A stretch of DNA of 22,569 nt, taken from positions 1 to 22,569 of the forward strand of contig WFXT01000179.1 of assembly GCA_015490475.1 (NCBI GenBank). The letters run 5' to 3'. The notes beneath the pieces were generated by a model. It was not told where the DNA came from, did no database searches, and saw only the letters and a program-made list of their open reading frames with translations. Shown here one piece after another: positions 14,183-22,389 of this stretch (position 1 is the stretch's first letter; every line of letters starts with the position of its first letter). The DNA is from Bacteroidota bacterium. Its GTDB lineage: Bacteria; Bacteroidota; Bacteroidia; JAADEI01. The translations under genes were made by a program, and so were the position numbers.

Positions 14183-15761
14183 TGTTCCGCAAAGTTTCTT
14201 CTAACAACGAATAGGGTATGGGCGGGGCATATTCCTCTACTGGCTTGGGCTTCATCAACGGGAACAGAATCACTTCCTGAATAGCATGTTGATTGGTTAA
14301 TAGCATCACTAATCTGTCAATACCAACGCCAAGCCCTGCCATCGGTGGCATTCCATACTCCATTGCTACGATGAAATCTTCGTCATAAGGCATGGCTTCT
14401 TCATCACCTTCTGCCCTTGCCTTACGTTGCCATTCAAAACGCTGTCTTTGGTCATAAGGGTCATTTAATTCAGTGTAAGCATTACACAATTCAAATCCTG
14501 CCACTATTACTTCAAAACGTTCTGTCAATGTGGGGTCTTCTCGGTGCCTCTTTGCCAATGGTGACATCTCAATAGGAAAATCAAAAACGAAAGTGGGCTG
14601 AATCAATTGCGGTTCCACAACTTTACCAAATATCTTCTCAATTATTTTAAACTTGCCGGGTAATTTATCCGGATTTTCAACTCCTACTTTTTCTGCCAAT
14701 TCAATCAACTGAGAATCAGACAATTGCCTAACATCCTTTCCTGTTTCTTGCTTTAATGCTTCAAGAAACCTAATTCTTTGCCATGGCTTACCAAAATCAA
14801 TAGTGTGTTCTCCGTAATTAACCTGCGTTGTTCCTATGGCTTGTTGGGCAACGTGTTTTATCATAGCCTCAGTAAAATCTGCCATCCAGTAATAGTCTTT
14901 ATAAGCGACATAGAGTTCAAGCATAGTAAATTCTGGATTGTGTGTTCTATCAATTCCTTCATTACGGAAATCCCTTGAAAATTCATATACTCCTTCATAG
15001 CCTCCGATAAGAAGCCTTTTGAGATGCAATTCATCGGCTATTCTGAGATATAACGTCAGGTCAAGAGCGTTCAGATGCGTGATGAAGGGGCGGGCATGAG
15101 CACCTCCATATACAGTATGTAAAATTGGTGTTTCTACTTCCAGATAACCATGTGAATCCAGATATGAGCGAATAGCATTTATAATGCGGGTTCTCGTTTT
15201 GAATAATTCTCGTATTTCTTTATTAACAAGCAGGTCAAGATAGCGTTGCCTATAACGAAGTTCAGGGTCTTTAAGAGCACTAAATTTTTGTCCTTCTTTT
15301 TCTTTACCAAGGGGGACAGGTCTGAGAGCCTTGGCAAGCAATGTTATTTTCTCTACCTTTATAGACGGTTCGCCTGTTTTTGTTTTGAAAACCTCTCCTT
15401 CCACGGAAATAAAATCTCCTATATCAAGCAGTTTCTTTACAAAACGATTATATAAAAATTTGTCTTCTGATGGACACAGAACATCTCTGTTAATATAAAG
15501 TTGGATCTTTTCAGACTCATCCATAAGGTCCATAAAGGTGGTTTTGCCCATTATTCTACGTGCCGTGATGCGACCTGCAAGGATTACTCGTTTTCCTTCC
15601 CATTCTGCAAAGTTGTCTTTAATAGTTTTAATGTCTGCACTTTTCTCAATATTAACTCCGGGATAAGGATTTATTCCTGCTTCTTTGAGTTCTTTCAGTG
15701 CTTCCACACGAGACAATATGGGTGCTGGGGTCTCTTCTGGAAACATGAATTTCCTAACCAT
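14172..15761 (-). CDS. lysS: Lysyl-tRNA synthetase, class II
   Basis: This enzyme charges tRNA-Lys. The 529-residue product has an N-terminal OB-fold anticodon-binding domain (about 55-145, RVILAGRITARRIMGK). The signature KDPELRYRQRYLDL is at 164-177, motif 1 near GYLEVETPIL (205-214), motif 2 FSRDFRNEGIDRTHNPEFT (261-279) and motif 3 GLGVGIDRLVML (476-487). Length is within the bacterial class II range. An AGAGGAG lies directly upstream of the ATG, and a TAnnTTTG promoter element sits just before that. It is followed by, and overlaps, the DUF502 gene. It diverges from the membrane glycosyltransferase-like gene. Confidence 0.98.
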   Translation of the reverse strand: MVRKFMFPEETPAPILSRVEALKELKEAGINPYPGVNIEKSADIKTIKDNFAEWEGKRVILAGRITARRIMGKTTFMDLMDESEKIQLYINRDVLCPSEDKFLYNRFVKKLLDIGDFISVEGEVFKTKTGEPSIKVEKITLLAKALRPVPLGKEKEGQKFSALKDPELRYRQRYLDLLVNKEIRELFKTRTRIINAIRSYLDSHGYLEVETPILHTVYGGAHARPFITHLNALDLTLYLRIADELHLKRLLIGGYEGVYEFSRDFRNEGIDRTHNPEFTMLELYVAYKDYYWMADFTEAMIKHVAQQAIGTTQVNYGEHTIDFGKPWQRIRFLEALKQETGKDVRQLSDSQLIELAEKVGVENPDKLPGKFKIIEKIFGKVVEPQLIQPTFVFDFPIEMSPLAKRHREDPTLTERFEVIVAGFELCNAYTELNDPYDQRQRFEWQRKARAEGDEEAMPYDEDFIVAMEYGMPPMAGLGVGIDRLVMLLTNQHAIQEVILFPLMKPKPVEEYAPPIPYSLLEETLRNNES

Positions 15762-15782
15762 GGGCTCCTCTGCTCTTTTTTA

Positions 15783-15790
15783 CAAACATA
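15783..15790 (-). promoter_or_regulatory. Candidate -7 promoter element of lysS
   Basis: The minus strand reads TATGTTTG, a full match to TAnnTTTG, 21 nt before the lysS ATG and just upstream of its ribosome site. The nearest TTG upstream is only 12 nt away, shorter than the usual 17-23, so the -33 element is uncertain. The remainder of the 104-nt divergent gap holds nothing clear; TAAGTTTA at 15838-15845 is a one-mismatch element facing the plus-strand gene. Confidence 0.4.
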
Positions 15791-15865
15791 GAGAAAGATT
15801 GTCAAAGGCATTTTAGAATCATTTACCTTAAGTCCCGTAAGTTTAAGGTTAAATTGCCATATTTC

Positions 15866-17914
15866 ATGAGGATTAGTTGTCCATTGTGGGCTAAGCCATG
15901 GCGACTCGTTGCCTTAGTGCTTGGAATTATGCTGGGCATCATGCTATACATAAGTAAGGACTACGGAATTAGTGGAGACGAAGCAGACATGGCATATTAT
16001 GGGAAATATCTACTGCATCACTACTTCGGGACTCCCAAGCCAGAAAAGAAAGCAGTAAATCCCTTGTTTGACAAAGTTGGCAAGTTATATGGTGGATTTT
16101 TTGAGTTGACTGCAACTGCCATCCATTATTATGTCTTCCCAGAAAGTGATTTGTATCGTGTCAGACATGCAGTCGGTGCCTTCTTCGGTTGGTTAGGCAT
16201 TATGGCGGTGGCACTAATTGGATACATGTTTGGTGGATGGCGACTGGCTCTCCTGTCCGCACTGCTCATGTTCTTCTTCCCAAGATATCTCGGGCATGTA
16301 ATGAACAATTCTAAAGATGGTCCATTTGCAGGGCTTTACATCCTCTCCATCTGGGCTATGCTTAGCATCATTAAGGATAAGTTTCAATCAGACTGGAAGA
16401 AATGGCTATTGTGGGGCGTGATAACAGGACTTGCTATTGCTGTCCGTGTCGGTGGACTTATCTTGATTGCCTATATGGTAATGGCAATCGGATTATACTT
16501 CCTTTATCTTGCTAAGAAACAATCTATTACAAGAGAAACTCTCATTTCTGTAGGCATCCGTTTCTTAATTGCTTCATTAGTGGCTTATTTTCTTCCCTCT
16601 CTCTTTTGGCCCTATGCAAGTGAAAATCCTATCATTAATCCCATTAAGGCACTGCAAACAATGTCAGAATATCCTGTTGGAATGCGTGTTCTATTTGAAG
16701 GGCATTTTGTATGGGCAAGTGCTTTGCCGTGGTATTATCCCTTAAAGTGGATTGTTATAACATCTCCCTTGGCTGTCCTTCTTGGCACTATACTTGCCAT
16801 GATAGCAGTAAAAAAAGAAACCAATTGGAAAAAATATGGATTGGCACTTTTGATCTTCACTGCTGTTTTTCCGGTGATTTATGTAATAGGGAAAGGTTCT
16901 GTCCTATATGATGGTTGGCGACATCTTTTGTTCATTGCCGGACCAATGGTTGCCTCCTCTGCGATAGGCTGGTTTGCCTTCATGAATTCTCTTAAAAGAC
17001 CTTGGAAAGTAGCCTTAGGACTGACCTTCTTTCTACTGTGGGCATCTGCAGTGTGGTGGACTATACGCTGGCACCCTCATCAGGTTGTTTACTTCAACGA
17101 GTTTATTGGATATTTAAAAGGTGCCTATGGGAATTATGAAACAGATTATTATTTGCAATGCACTACACATGCAGTATGGGAACTTGAAAAGACCATTGCT
17201 CAAACCGATGATACTGTAACAATTATAAGTAATTTCCTGCCTCCATTGGTGCACTATTTGAAGGATAAATATCCTCATGTTAAAATCAAGTTTGATAAAT
17301 ATTACACAAGAGAGCAAAAGGCATGGAACTATGCAATCTGGGAAACAAGATTTATTGACCCGGGTCTCCTCAGAGATGGTGGCTACCCTCCCTTTAAAGT
17401 AGTCTGGACAGAAAAGGTGCAGGGTGTCCCACTTGTGGCAATAATAAAGAACGAAAATCCTGAAGTGCACTTAGCATTCCATGCTCTAAAAGAAGAAAAT
17501 AACCCTATTAAGTCAATAAATGCCTTCAAAAGGGCTTTAAAGGTGGACATAAGGAATGAGCGAATTTATGAAGGCTTAGCAGAAGCATTCCTGACTATCG
17601 GACTCATTGACAGTGCTATAGCAATTCTTGACAGACTAAATAGTATGTATCCTCAGTATTCTTCTCCTTATCTAACAAAAGCGGAATTATATTTGCGTGG
17701 CGGTAAGTTTAAGAAAGCATTGCAGGAATTGCAACGAGCCGAGCAACTCCAACCACACAGTCCTAATGTCAAATACATCAAAATTGTGGTACTATTAAAC
17801 ATGGGCAATATATATCTGGCTAAGCAAGAGTTAGAAAAGGCACTAAAGCAATATCCAGACAATCCTATGTTCTGGCAAATTAGGGATTTTATGGCTAAAC
17901 AGGGATTGCTATAA
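15866..17914 (+). CDS. GT-C-like polytopic membrane protein with C-terminal TPR domain
   Basis: From the ATG at 15866 the product is 682 residues; a TTG four codons upstream is the alternative. About ten hydrophobic helices fill roughly residues 10-405. Right after helix 1 comes GISGDEADMAYYG with Asp38-Glu39, the place and form of the acidic motif of GT-C glycosyltransferases (PMT/ArnT/GT83 type), which use polyprenyl-phosphate sugars. A soluble stretch of about 140 residues follows, then TPR-like repeats to the end (PIKSINAFKRALK, LIDSAIAILDRLN, FKKALQELQRAEQL, IYLAKQELEKALKQ). It probably transfers sugar to an envelope lipid or protein, with the TPR part binding a partner, but no substrate can be assigned. 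The tRNA-Leu gene lies downstream in antisense. Confidence 0.75.
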   Translation: MRISCPLWAKPWRLVALVLGIMLGIMLYISKDYGISGDEADMAYYGKYLLHHYFGTPKPEKKAVNPLFDKVGKLYGGFFELTATAIHYYVFPESDLYRVRHAVGAFFGWLGIMAVALIGYMFGGWRLALLSALLMFFFPRYLGHVMNNSKDGPFAGLYILSIWAMLSIIKDKFQSDWKKWLLWGVITGLAIAVRVGGLILIAYMVMAIGLYFLYLAKKQSITRETLISVGIRFLIASLVAYFLPSLFWPYASENPIINPIKALQTMSEYPVGMRVLFEGHFVWASALPWYYPLKWIVITSPLAVLLGTILAMIAVKKETNWKKYGLALLIFTAVFPVIYVIGKGSVLYDGWRHLLFIAGPMVASSAIGWFAFMNSLKRPWKVALGLTFFLLWASAVWWTIRWHPHQVVYFNEFIGYLKGAYGNYETDYYLQCTTHAVWELEKTIAQTDDTVTIISNFLPPLVHYLKDKYPHVKIKFDKYYTREQKAWNYAIWETRFIDPGLLRDGGYPPFKVVWTEKVQGVPLVAIIKNENPEVHLAFHALKEENNPIKSINAFKRALKVDIRNERIYEGLAEAFLTIGLIDSAIAILDRLNSMYPQYSSPYLTKAELYLRGGKFKKALQELQRAEQLQPHSPNVKYIKIVVLLNMGNIYLAKQELEKALKQYPDNPMFWQIRDFMAKQGLL

Positions 17915-17962
17915 AATCATTAGAGACTCTAATTAACTGAGTAACCTTACATGCCCTTATTG

Positions 17963-18047
17963 TGCCGGGAGCGGGAGTCGAACCCGCACGCCCGTGAAGG
18001 GCAGGAGATTTTGAGTCTCCCGCGTCTGCCAGTTCCGCCATCCCGGC
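17963..18047 (-). tRNA. tRNA-Leu (CAA)
   Basis: Read on the minus strand, acceptor arms GCCGGGA and TCCCGGC pair fully. The anticodon stem GGAGA/TCTCC encloses loop CTCAAAA, giving anticodon CAA. A long variable arm (class II) of the TGCCCTTCACGGGCG type and the T arm GCGGG-TTCGACT-CCCGC follow. The discriminator is A, as expected for Leu. The 3' CCA is not encoded. The gene is antisense to the two plus-strand genes around it and therefore has its own promoter. Confidence 0.96.
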
Positions 18048-18059
18048 AACCACTCATTA

Positions 18060-18067
18060 CAAAAATA
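18060..18067 (-). promoter_or_regulatory. Candidate -7 promoter element of tRNA-Leu
   Basis: TATTTTTG on the minus strand fits TAnnTTTG and ends 12 nt before the mature tRNA 5' end, a distance that fits a short processed leader. No TTG occurs at the ideal upstream distance. On the plus strand no full match is seen for the enoyl-CoA hydratase gene in the same gap. Confidence 0.4.
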
Positions 18068-18130
18068 ACAACTCCAAACACATTTTATGTTCCTTAAAAC
18101 TTTTTAACTTCACTACAAAATTTAGAACCT

Positions 18131-18907
18131 ATGTCGTACGAAACAATTATTGTTGAGAAGCAAGACAACGGAATAGCAATAGTGAAGCTCAATAGACCTA
18201 AGGTACTCAACGCTCTTAACCGTCAATTAATGGGAGAGTTAAGAGATGCTCTGGAAGAGCTTGATGATGACAAGAATATTAAAGTAATTGTTATCACAGG
18301 GAACGAACGAGCCTTTGCAGCGGGGGCTGACATCAAAGAAATGGCTCCCAAAGGTGCAATAGATATGTATCTGGAAGATCAGTTTAGAACATGGGACGCC
18401 ATTAGGCGGATAAGAAAACCACTTATTGCCGCTGTGTCTGGTTATGCTCTGGGGGGCGGTGCAGAACTGGCTATGATGTGCGATATAATTGTGGCAAGCG
18501 ACACTGCCCAATTTGGGCAACCAGAAATTAAAATTGGTGTCATTCCCGGTGCTGGTGGTACACAGTGGCTACCCAGAATAATTGGCAAAAGCAGGGCAAT
18601 GGAAATAATCTTGACGGGACGTATGTTTTCAGCAAAAGAAGCCTATGAATGGGGATTGGTCAGTAAGATTGTTCCTGCTGAAATTTATCTTGAAGAAGCC
18701 TTAAAATTAGCCGAACAAATAGCAAACATGCCTCCCGTGGCTGTTCAATTAGCAAAAGAGGCTATTAACTATGCATACCAAAGTTTCATTATGGAAGGCA
18801 TTTACTTTGAGAGAAAGAACTTCTTCCTGTTATTTGCCAGTGAAGACCAGAAAGAAGGTATGCAGGCGTTTCTTGAAAAAAGGAAGCCACAATGGAAAGG
18901 AAAATAA
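18131..18907 (+). CDS. Enoyl-CoA hydratase/isomerase (crotonase family)
   Basis: The 258-residue protein is a canonical crotonase, adding water to trans-2-enoyl-CoA in fatty acid or amino acid degradation. The oxyanion-hole segments AFAAGADIKEM (61-71) and GYALGGGAELAMMCD (104-118) are present. Both catalytic glutamates are kept: Glu112 (GGGAE) and Glu132 (FGQPEIKIGVIPGAGGTQ). Length matches the mitochondrial and bacterial short-chain enzyme. The start ATG gives the usual 'YETIIVEKQDNGIAIVKLNRP' beginning. The next gene overlaps its 3' end by 16 nt. No other beta-oxidation gene is in the window, so the in vivo pathway is not defined. Confidence 0.95.
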   Translation: MSYETIIVEKQDNGIAIVKLNRPKVLNALNRQLMGELRDALEELDDDKNIKVIVITGNERAFAAGADIKEMAPKGAIDMYLEDQFRTWDAIRRIRKPLIAAVSGYALGGGAELAMMCDIIVASDTAQFGQPEIKIGVIPGAGGTQWLPRIIGKSRAMEIILTGRMFSAKEAYEWGLVSKIVPAEIYLEEALKLAEQIANMPPVAVQLAKEAINYAYQSFIMEGIYFERKNFFLLFASEDQKEGMQAFLEKRKPQWKGK

Positions 18908-19716
18908 GTCTCCTATTTGCCGGCTTAATGTCAACGTGCATATTTGCACAGGAACCCATTCCGGAATTTCCACTCATTAAACCAATTGACACACTTACTA
19001 CCAAATATTTTGCACAATATGGCTTGACGGATTCCGTCCAACAAAATGGAACATGGTATTCTCTATATGATAACAAGACATTAAAAGAACTGGGACAATA
19101 TCAAAATGGGAGAAAGCAGGGCACATGGTATAAATTCAGTACACTTGGAACTCCTCACGAAATAGCACAGTATAAAGACGGAAAATATCATGGTATAAGG
19201 ATAATTTTTGACCAGACAACAGGCAGGGTGAAGATGCAGATGGAATATAAGGACGGGCAACTTGATGGTCTGTTCATTGAATATGGCAACGTGGGACGTC
19301 CAGTAACAGAAGCATTCTACAAAAACGGTCAATTAAACGGACCGTACAGGAAATTCTACCCAGATGGCAACATTCAAGAATTGTCTTACTACGTAAATGG
19401 GAAAAAACACGGATATTCCTTCTGGTTCTACAAAAATGGCAATATTGCTGTTATGCAAAAATATGAAAATGGCATTCTTAATGGTAAAGTAGTTGCCTTC
19501 TATGACAATGGACGAAAAATGTCTGAGGGGACTTATGTTAATGGTCAACTGGACGGAACATGGACAGAATATTATGAAGATGGCAAAGTAAAAGTTAAGG
19601 GCTCATATAAACAAGGGCAAAAAGTTGGTAAGTGGTATTATTACGATGAGAACGGAAAAGTCAAGAAAATAGAGTTTTACAAAGACGGAAAATTGCTTAG
19701 AACAAAAGAAAAATAG
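18892..19716 (+). CDS. Secreted YwqK/MORN-type repeat protein
   Basis: The 274-residue product begins with a signal peptide (KISLLFAGLMSTCIFAQ). It is then mostly repeats of about 20-24 residues with the core Y-x-N/D-G-x-x-x-G, for instance YQNGRKQGTWYKF, YKDGQLDGLFIEY, YKNGQLNGPYRKF, YENGILNGKVVAFYDNG and YKQGQKVGKWYYYDENG. These are MORN-like repeats of the YwqK family. YwqK is annotated as an antitoxin in Bacillus, but exported multi-copy versions in Bacteroidota are not known to act so. The ATG lies inside the hydratase gene (16-nt overlap, different frame), indicating coupled expression. Role unknown, possibly envelope-associated binding. Confidence 0.85.
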   Translation: MERKISLLFAGLMSTCIFAQEPIPEFPLIKPIDTLTTKYFAQYGLTDSVQQNGTWYSLYDNKTLKELGQYQNGRKQGTWYKFSTLGTPHEIAQYKDGKYHGIRIIFDQTTGRVKMQMEYKDGQLDGLFIEYGNVGRPVTEAFYKNGQLNGPYRKFYPDGNIQELSYYVNGKKHGYSFWFYKNGNIAVMQKYENGILNGKVVAFYDNGRKMSEGTYVNGQLDGTWTEYYEDGKVKVKGSYKQGQKVGKWYYYDENGKVKKIEFYKDGKLLRTKEK

Positions 19717-19733
19717 ACTACTAAAAGGGAACT

Positions 19734-20336
19734 GTGTCCCAAAAGAGGCGGAATCACAATGGTTTAATCTCACGAAGGGAATTCATTCTTCTAAGTTCCT
19801 TTAGTCTTGGGGCTCTGCTTATTCCTATTCCGGGATGTAAATACAGTTCAACGACCAAACATGTTAGCAATTTAACCGAGGAAGAGGAACGCATCTTAAT
19901 AGCCATCCTTGATGTTCTATTTCCGGAAGATGACTATGGTCCTTCTCATAAAGACATTAATGCGCTTCAATACATCAAAAATGTTTTGAATGACCCTTTT
20001 TATGATGGCGAGATTAAAGTTTTTATCATTGAGGGGATTGAACTTGTTGATGCCTTAGCGAAAGAAATGTACAAAAAGAACATGGTGAATTTATCCTTAC
20101 GAGAACGTGCCAAAGTTATTGATGAAGCATTGGAAAGGGGCGGTAAGTATGAGCGATGGATTTCCAGAATAATCACTCTTATTATTGAGGCTTTGCTCTC
20201 AGACCCTATTTATGGGGGCAACAAGGACGAAATGGGCTGGAAATGGCTGAATCACTTCGTTGGATACCCTCGTCCTGACGCAGAAACTACTTATCAGAAA
20301 TTATACCCATGGAAATCTTTTGAAAAACAAGATTAG
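19734..20336 (+). CDS. Gluconate 2-dehydrogenase subunit 3-like protein with Tat signal
   Basis: The 200-residue protein carries a twin-arginine signal (SRREFI, Arg14-Arg15) and a hydrophobic stretch ending at Cys35 (PIPGC), a possible but non-ideal lipobox. The C-terminal signature SDPIYGGNKDEMGWKWLNHF followed by VGYPRP matches the gluconate 2-dehydrogenase subunit 3 family. These small subunits normally accompany a flavin GMC oxidoreductase and a cytochrome subunit and carry them through the Tat system. No GMC partner is adjacent here: upstream is the YwqK-type gene (17 nt) and downstream a convergent rhomboid gene. The start is GTG with AAGGGA upstream. The stop overlaps the rhomboid stop by 4 nt. 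Confidence 0.88.
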   Translation: MSQKRRNHNGLISRREFILLSSFSLGALLIPIPGCKYSSTTKHVSNLTEEEERILIAILDVLFPEDDYGPSHKDINALQYIKNVLNDPFYDGEIKVFIIEGIELVDALAKEMYKKNMVNLSLRERAKVIDEALERGGKYERWISRIITLIIEALLSDPIYGGNKDEMGWKWLNHFVGYPRPDAETTYQKLYPWKSFEKQD

Positions 20337-21163
20337 TTTTCGTTGCCTCTTGCTATCCGTTTACTATATTCATCAAGTAGTCTTCTCTCCTTATCAGTTA
20401 GACTGCCTATCCCTTCCTGCCTTATTTTATCAAGGATTCTGTCAATTTCCTCATCCACAGGTGCTTTTTTAGGTTTCTTCTTCCTCTTGAAACGTATAGG
20501 AACATAGGACTTATGTGTCGGTCTTTTAAGCCACTTGACAAACATGAATCCAGCAAAGGCTCCTCCTAAATGAGCAAGATGCCCTCCAGTATTAGAAAAG
20601 CCCAGAAAAAGAATGTCAAGAATAATAAAAGCAAGGGCAACGAAGCGCAATTCAACACGTCCCAGAAACAAAAGATGAAGTGGATAACGTGGCGAAATAG
20701 TAGTATCAGCAAGTAGAAAAGCCATAACAGAGGCAGAAGCACCTATTAGTGTGGCATGAGTGCTTAGAGCTGGCAACAGGTTGTAGGCAACCAGAAAAAT
20801 TAAACCACCCGACACAGCACCAATGACATACAATCTCAATGTATAACGATACATTAAAAAGAGCTCAAATATCTTTCCAAACCAATAAAGAGCAAGCATA
20901 TTGAAAATAAGATGCCACAAATTCACATGCACAAATGAATATGTGATTATAGTCCAGGGTTTAAAAATAAATTCGGACGGATTTGCTGGCATAGCCAGAA
21001 TAGAATAAAGATAATTATATAGGTTATAACTTCCTGTAGCCTTAGCGGTAATTTCAGCAATAATGAAAAGTAAATATATAAGTATATTTAATGCTACCAA
21101 CTTAGGAATCCACGACTTTGACCCTAAAACTCCTTGCTTAAAGTCATACCATAGAGACCACAC
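20333..21163 (-). CDS. Rhomboid-family intramembrane serine protease
   Basis: This 276-residue membrane protease cleaves transmembrane substrates. The catalytic serine is Ser143 (LIGASASVMA) and the partner His is His198 (GGHLAHLGGAFAG). The oxyanion-side residues His84 and Asn88 (NLWHLIFNML) are also present, so it should be active. Six transmembrane helices span about residues 22-210. A basic linker (RFKRKKKPKKAP) leads to a cytosolic helical hairpin (EEIDRILDKIRQEG...LTDKERRLLDEYSK) seen in Bacteroidota rhomboids. The start is GTG, 2 nt after the hpf stop, so it is part of the rpsU-xerC-hpf transcript. Substrates are unknown. Confidence 0.95.
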   Translation of the reverse strand: MWSLWYDFKQGVLGSKSWIPKLVALNILIYLLFIIAEITAKATGSYNLYNYLYSILAMPANPSEFIFKPWTIITYSFVHVNLWHLIFNMLALYWFGKIFELFLMYRYTLRLYVIGAVSGGLIFLVAYNLLPALSTHATLIGASASVMAFLLADTTISPRYPLHLLFLGRVELRFVALAFIILDILFLGFSNTGGHLAHLGGAFAGFMFVKWLKRPTHKSYVPIRFKRKKKPKKAPVDEEIDRILDKIRQEGIGSLTDKERRLLDEYSKRIARGNEN

Positions 21164-21165
21164 GG

Positions 21166-21459
21166 TTATCTGGTGTCCTTATATTTAACCAGCTGCTTTT
21201 TGAGAGATGTCAGCGCTTTATCTATTGCCTCTTCAAAAGTTGCTGCCCTACCTTGAGCCATGAGGACGGACCCAGGTACCAACGCTTTTATTTCAATCTC
21301 TCTGGTAAAGTCATTATTGTGAGCATTAAGGGTTTTAACATAAATATCAAGGGCAGTGATGTAGTTTCTAAACCTATCTAATTTTTGCAGTTTCTTATCA
21401 ATAATAGACTCAAGACCATCGCTTATGTCGGCATGCACCTTGTGAAGAACGTATTTCAT
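21166..21459 (-). CDS. hpf: Ribosome hibernation-promoting factor, short form
   Basis: The 97-residue protein matches the HPF/RaiA (YfiA) fold. HADISDGLESIIDKKLQKLDRF is the first helix and LDIYVKTLNAHNN a beta strand. EIEIKALVPGSVLMAQGRA then precedes the final helix FEEAIDKALTSLKKQLVKYKD. It binds the 30S decoding region in stationary phase and silences ribosomes. It lacks the C-terminal dimerisation domain of long HPF. Its ATG overlaps the recombinase TGA by 4 nt (ATGA). Location behind rpsU and xerC is conserved in Bacteroidota. Confidence 0.95.
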   Translation of the reverse strand: MKYVLHKVHADISDGLESIIDKKLQKLDRFRNYITALDIYVKTLNAHNNDFTREIEIKALVPGSVLMAQGRAATFEEAIDKALTSLKKQLVKYKDTR

Positions 21460-22367
21460 GGCTTACGGATTTTAGGATTATTAACCAGTGGATGGGTTTG
21501 CTTATAGATTTGCTTAATTTGCTCAATGGAAGCATGTGTGTAAACCTGTGTTGCAGCGAGAGAAGAATGTCCAAGAAGTTCTTTGATTGCAATCAACTGA
21601 ACTCCTTTATTTAAAAGCAACGTTGCAAATGTGTGTCTGAGCATATGAGGATGAGGGTTACCTATCTGATATGGTGCCAGAAGGGCTTTAAGTTTTCTTT
21701 GGACCCACCGAGGATAAATGGGCTTCCCTTTATCTGTCAAAAGCAAAGTGCCTCCCGATATTGCAAACTTTTTATTTCTAAGAGCTATGTAATAGCCAAT
21801 TTGCTTGAGCAATTGAGGGGCTACTGGTACTTCCCTGGTTTTATTACCCTTTCCTGTTATAATAGCCACTTCACGGCCAAAATCCACATCTCTATCATTC
21901 AAATTGCACAGCTCCGATAAACGAAGTCCTAAAGCAACAGGCAAAACAAAAATGAGCCAATCTCTCCATTTGTCCCAAGAATCCTCAATAGTTGGCTTTA
22001 GGTCTTCAATAATTCGTTCCAATTCTGACTCTGATATGTAATCAGGCAGGCGCTGAGACACTTTTGGTAATTCCACAGAAGCAGCTACATTGCTTGAAAT
22101 AATTCCTTGCGAAACAAGGAACTTAAAAAAAGACGATAGTGTGGCTTTCTTGCGACGGACAGAACGCGCAGATAAGCCCTGTTTAACAAGCGATCCAAGC
22201 CACATTTGAATCATTGAAGGTTGAACTTCACTCCATGACTTTATTCCATATTGTTCTATCCACGAGATAAATTGTTTTACATCTCGGCAATAAGCTTCAA
22301 CTGTTTTAATAGAATACCGCCTTATTGATTTTAAATATGTTTCAAAGGCGGTGATTTCCTTAAGCAT
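21456..22367 (-). CDS. xerC: Tyrosine recombinase, XerC/XerD type
   Basis: The 303-residue integrase family enzyme has a SAM-like N-terminal core-binding domain (1-100) and a catalytic domain with all active-site residues: Arg149 (GLRLSE), Lys173 (TGKGNK), His241 and Arg244 (HMLRHTFAT), His267 (LGHSSL) and nucleophile Tyr276 (VYTHAS). Length and motifs fit Xer proteins that resolve chromosome dimers at dif, as does its place between rpsU and hpf, which argues against a phage or integron enzyme. No dif-like site was recognised in the window. Whether it is the XerC or XerD paralogue cannot be decided from one copy. Confidence 0.93.
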   Translation of the reverse strand: MLKEITAFETYLKSIRRYSIKTVEAYCRDVKQFISWIEQYGIKSWSEVQPSMIQMWLGSLVKQGLSARSVRRKKATLSSFFKFLVSQGIISSNVAASVELPKVSQRLPDYISESELERIIEDLKPTIEDSWDKWRDWLIFVLPVALGLRLSELCNLNDRDVDFGREVAIITGKGNKTREVPVAPQLLKQIGYYIALRNKKFAISGGTLLLTDKGKPIYPRWVQRKLKALLAPYQIGNPHPHMLRHTFATLLLNKGVQLIAIKELLGHSSLAATQVYTHASIEQIKQIYKQTHPLVNNPKIRKP

Positions 22368-22389
22368 GGCTATACTGCATAAGACTGCT

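Noticed and set aside
18892..19716. Toxin-antitoxin module based on the YwqK name
   Set aside because: The protein has a signal peptide and no toxin gene adjoins it; neighbours are an enoyl-CoA hydratase and a dehydrogenase subunit.
21456..22367. Integrase marking a mobile element
   Set aside because: It sits in the conserved rpsU-xerC-hpf housekeeping order and no attachment repeats or mobile genes accompany it, even though tRNA genes occur elsewhere in the window.
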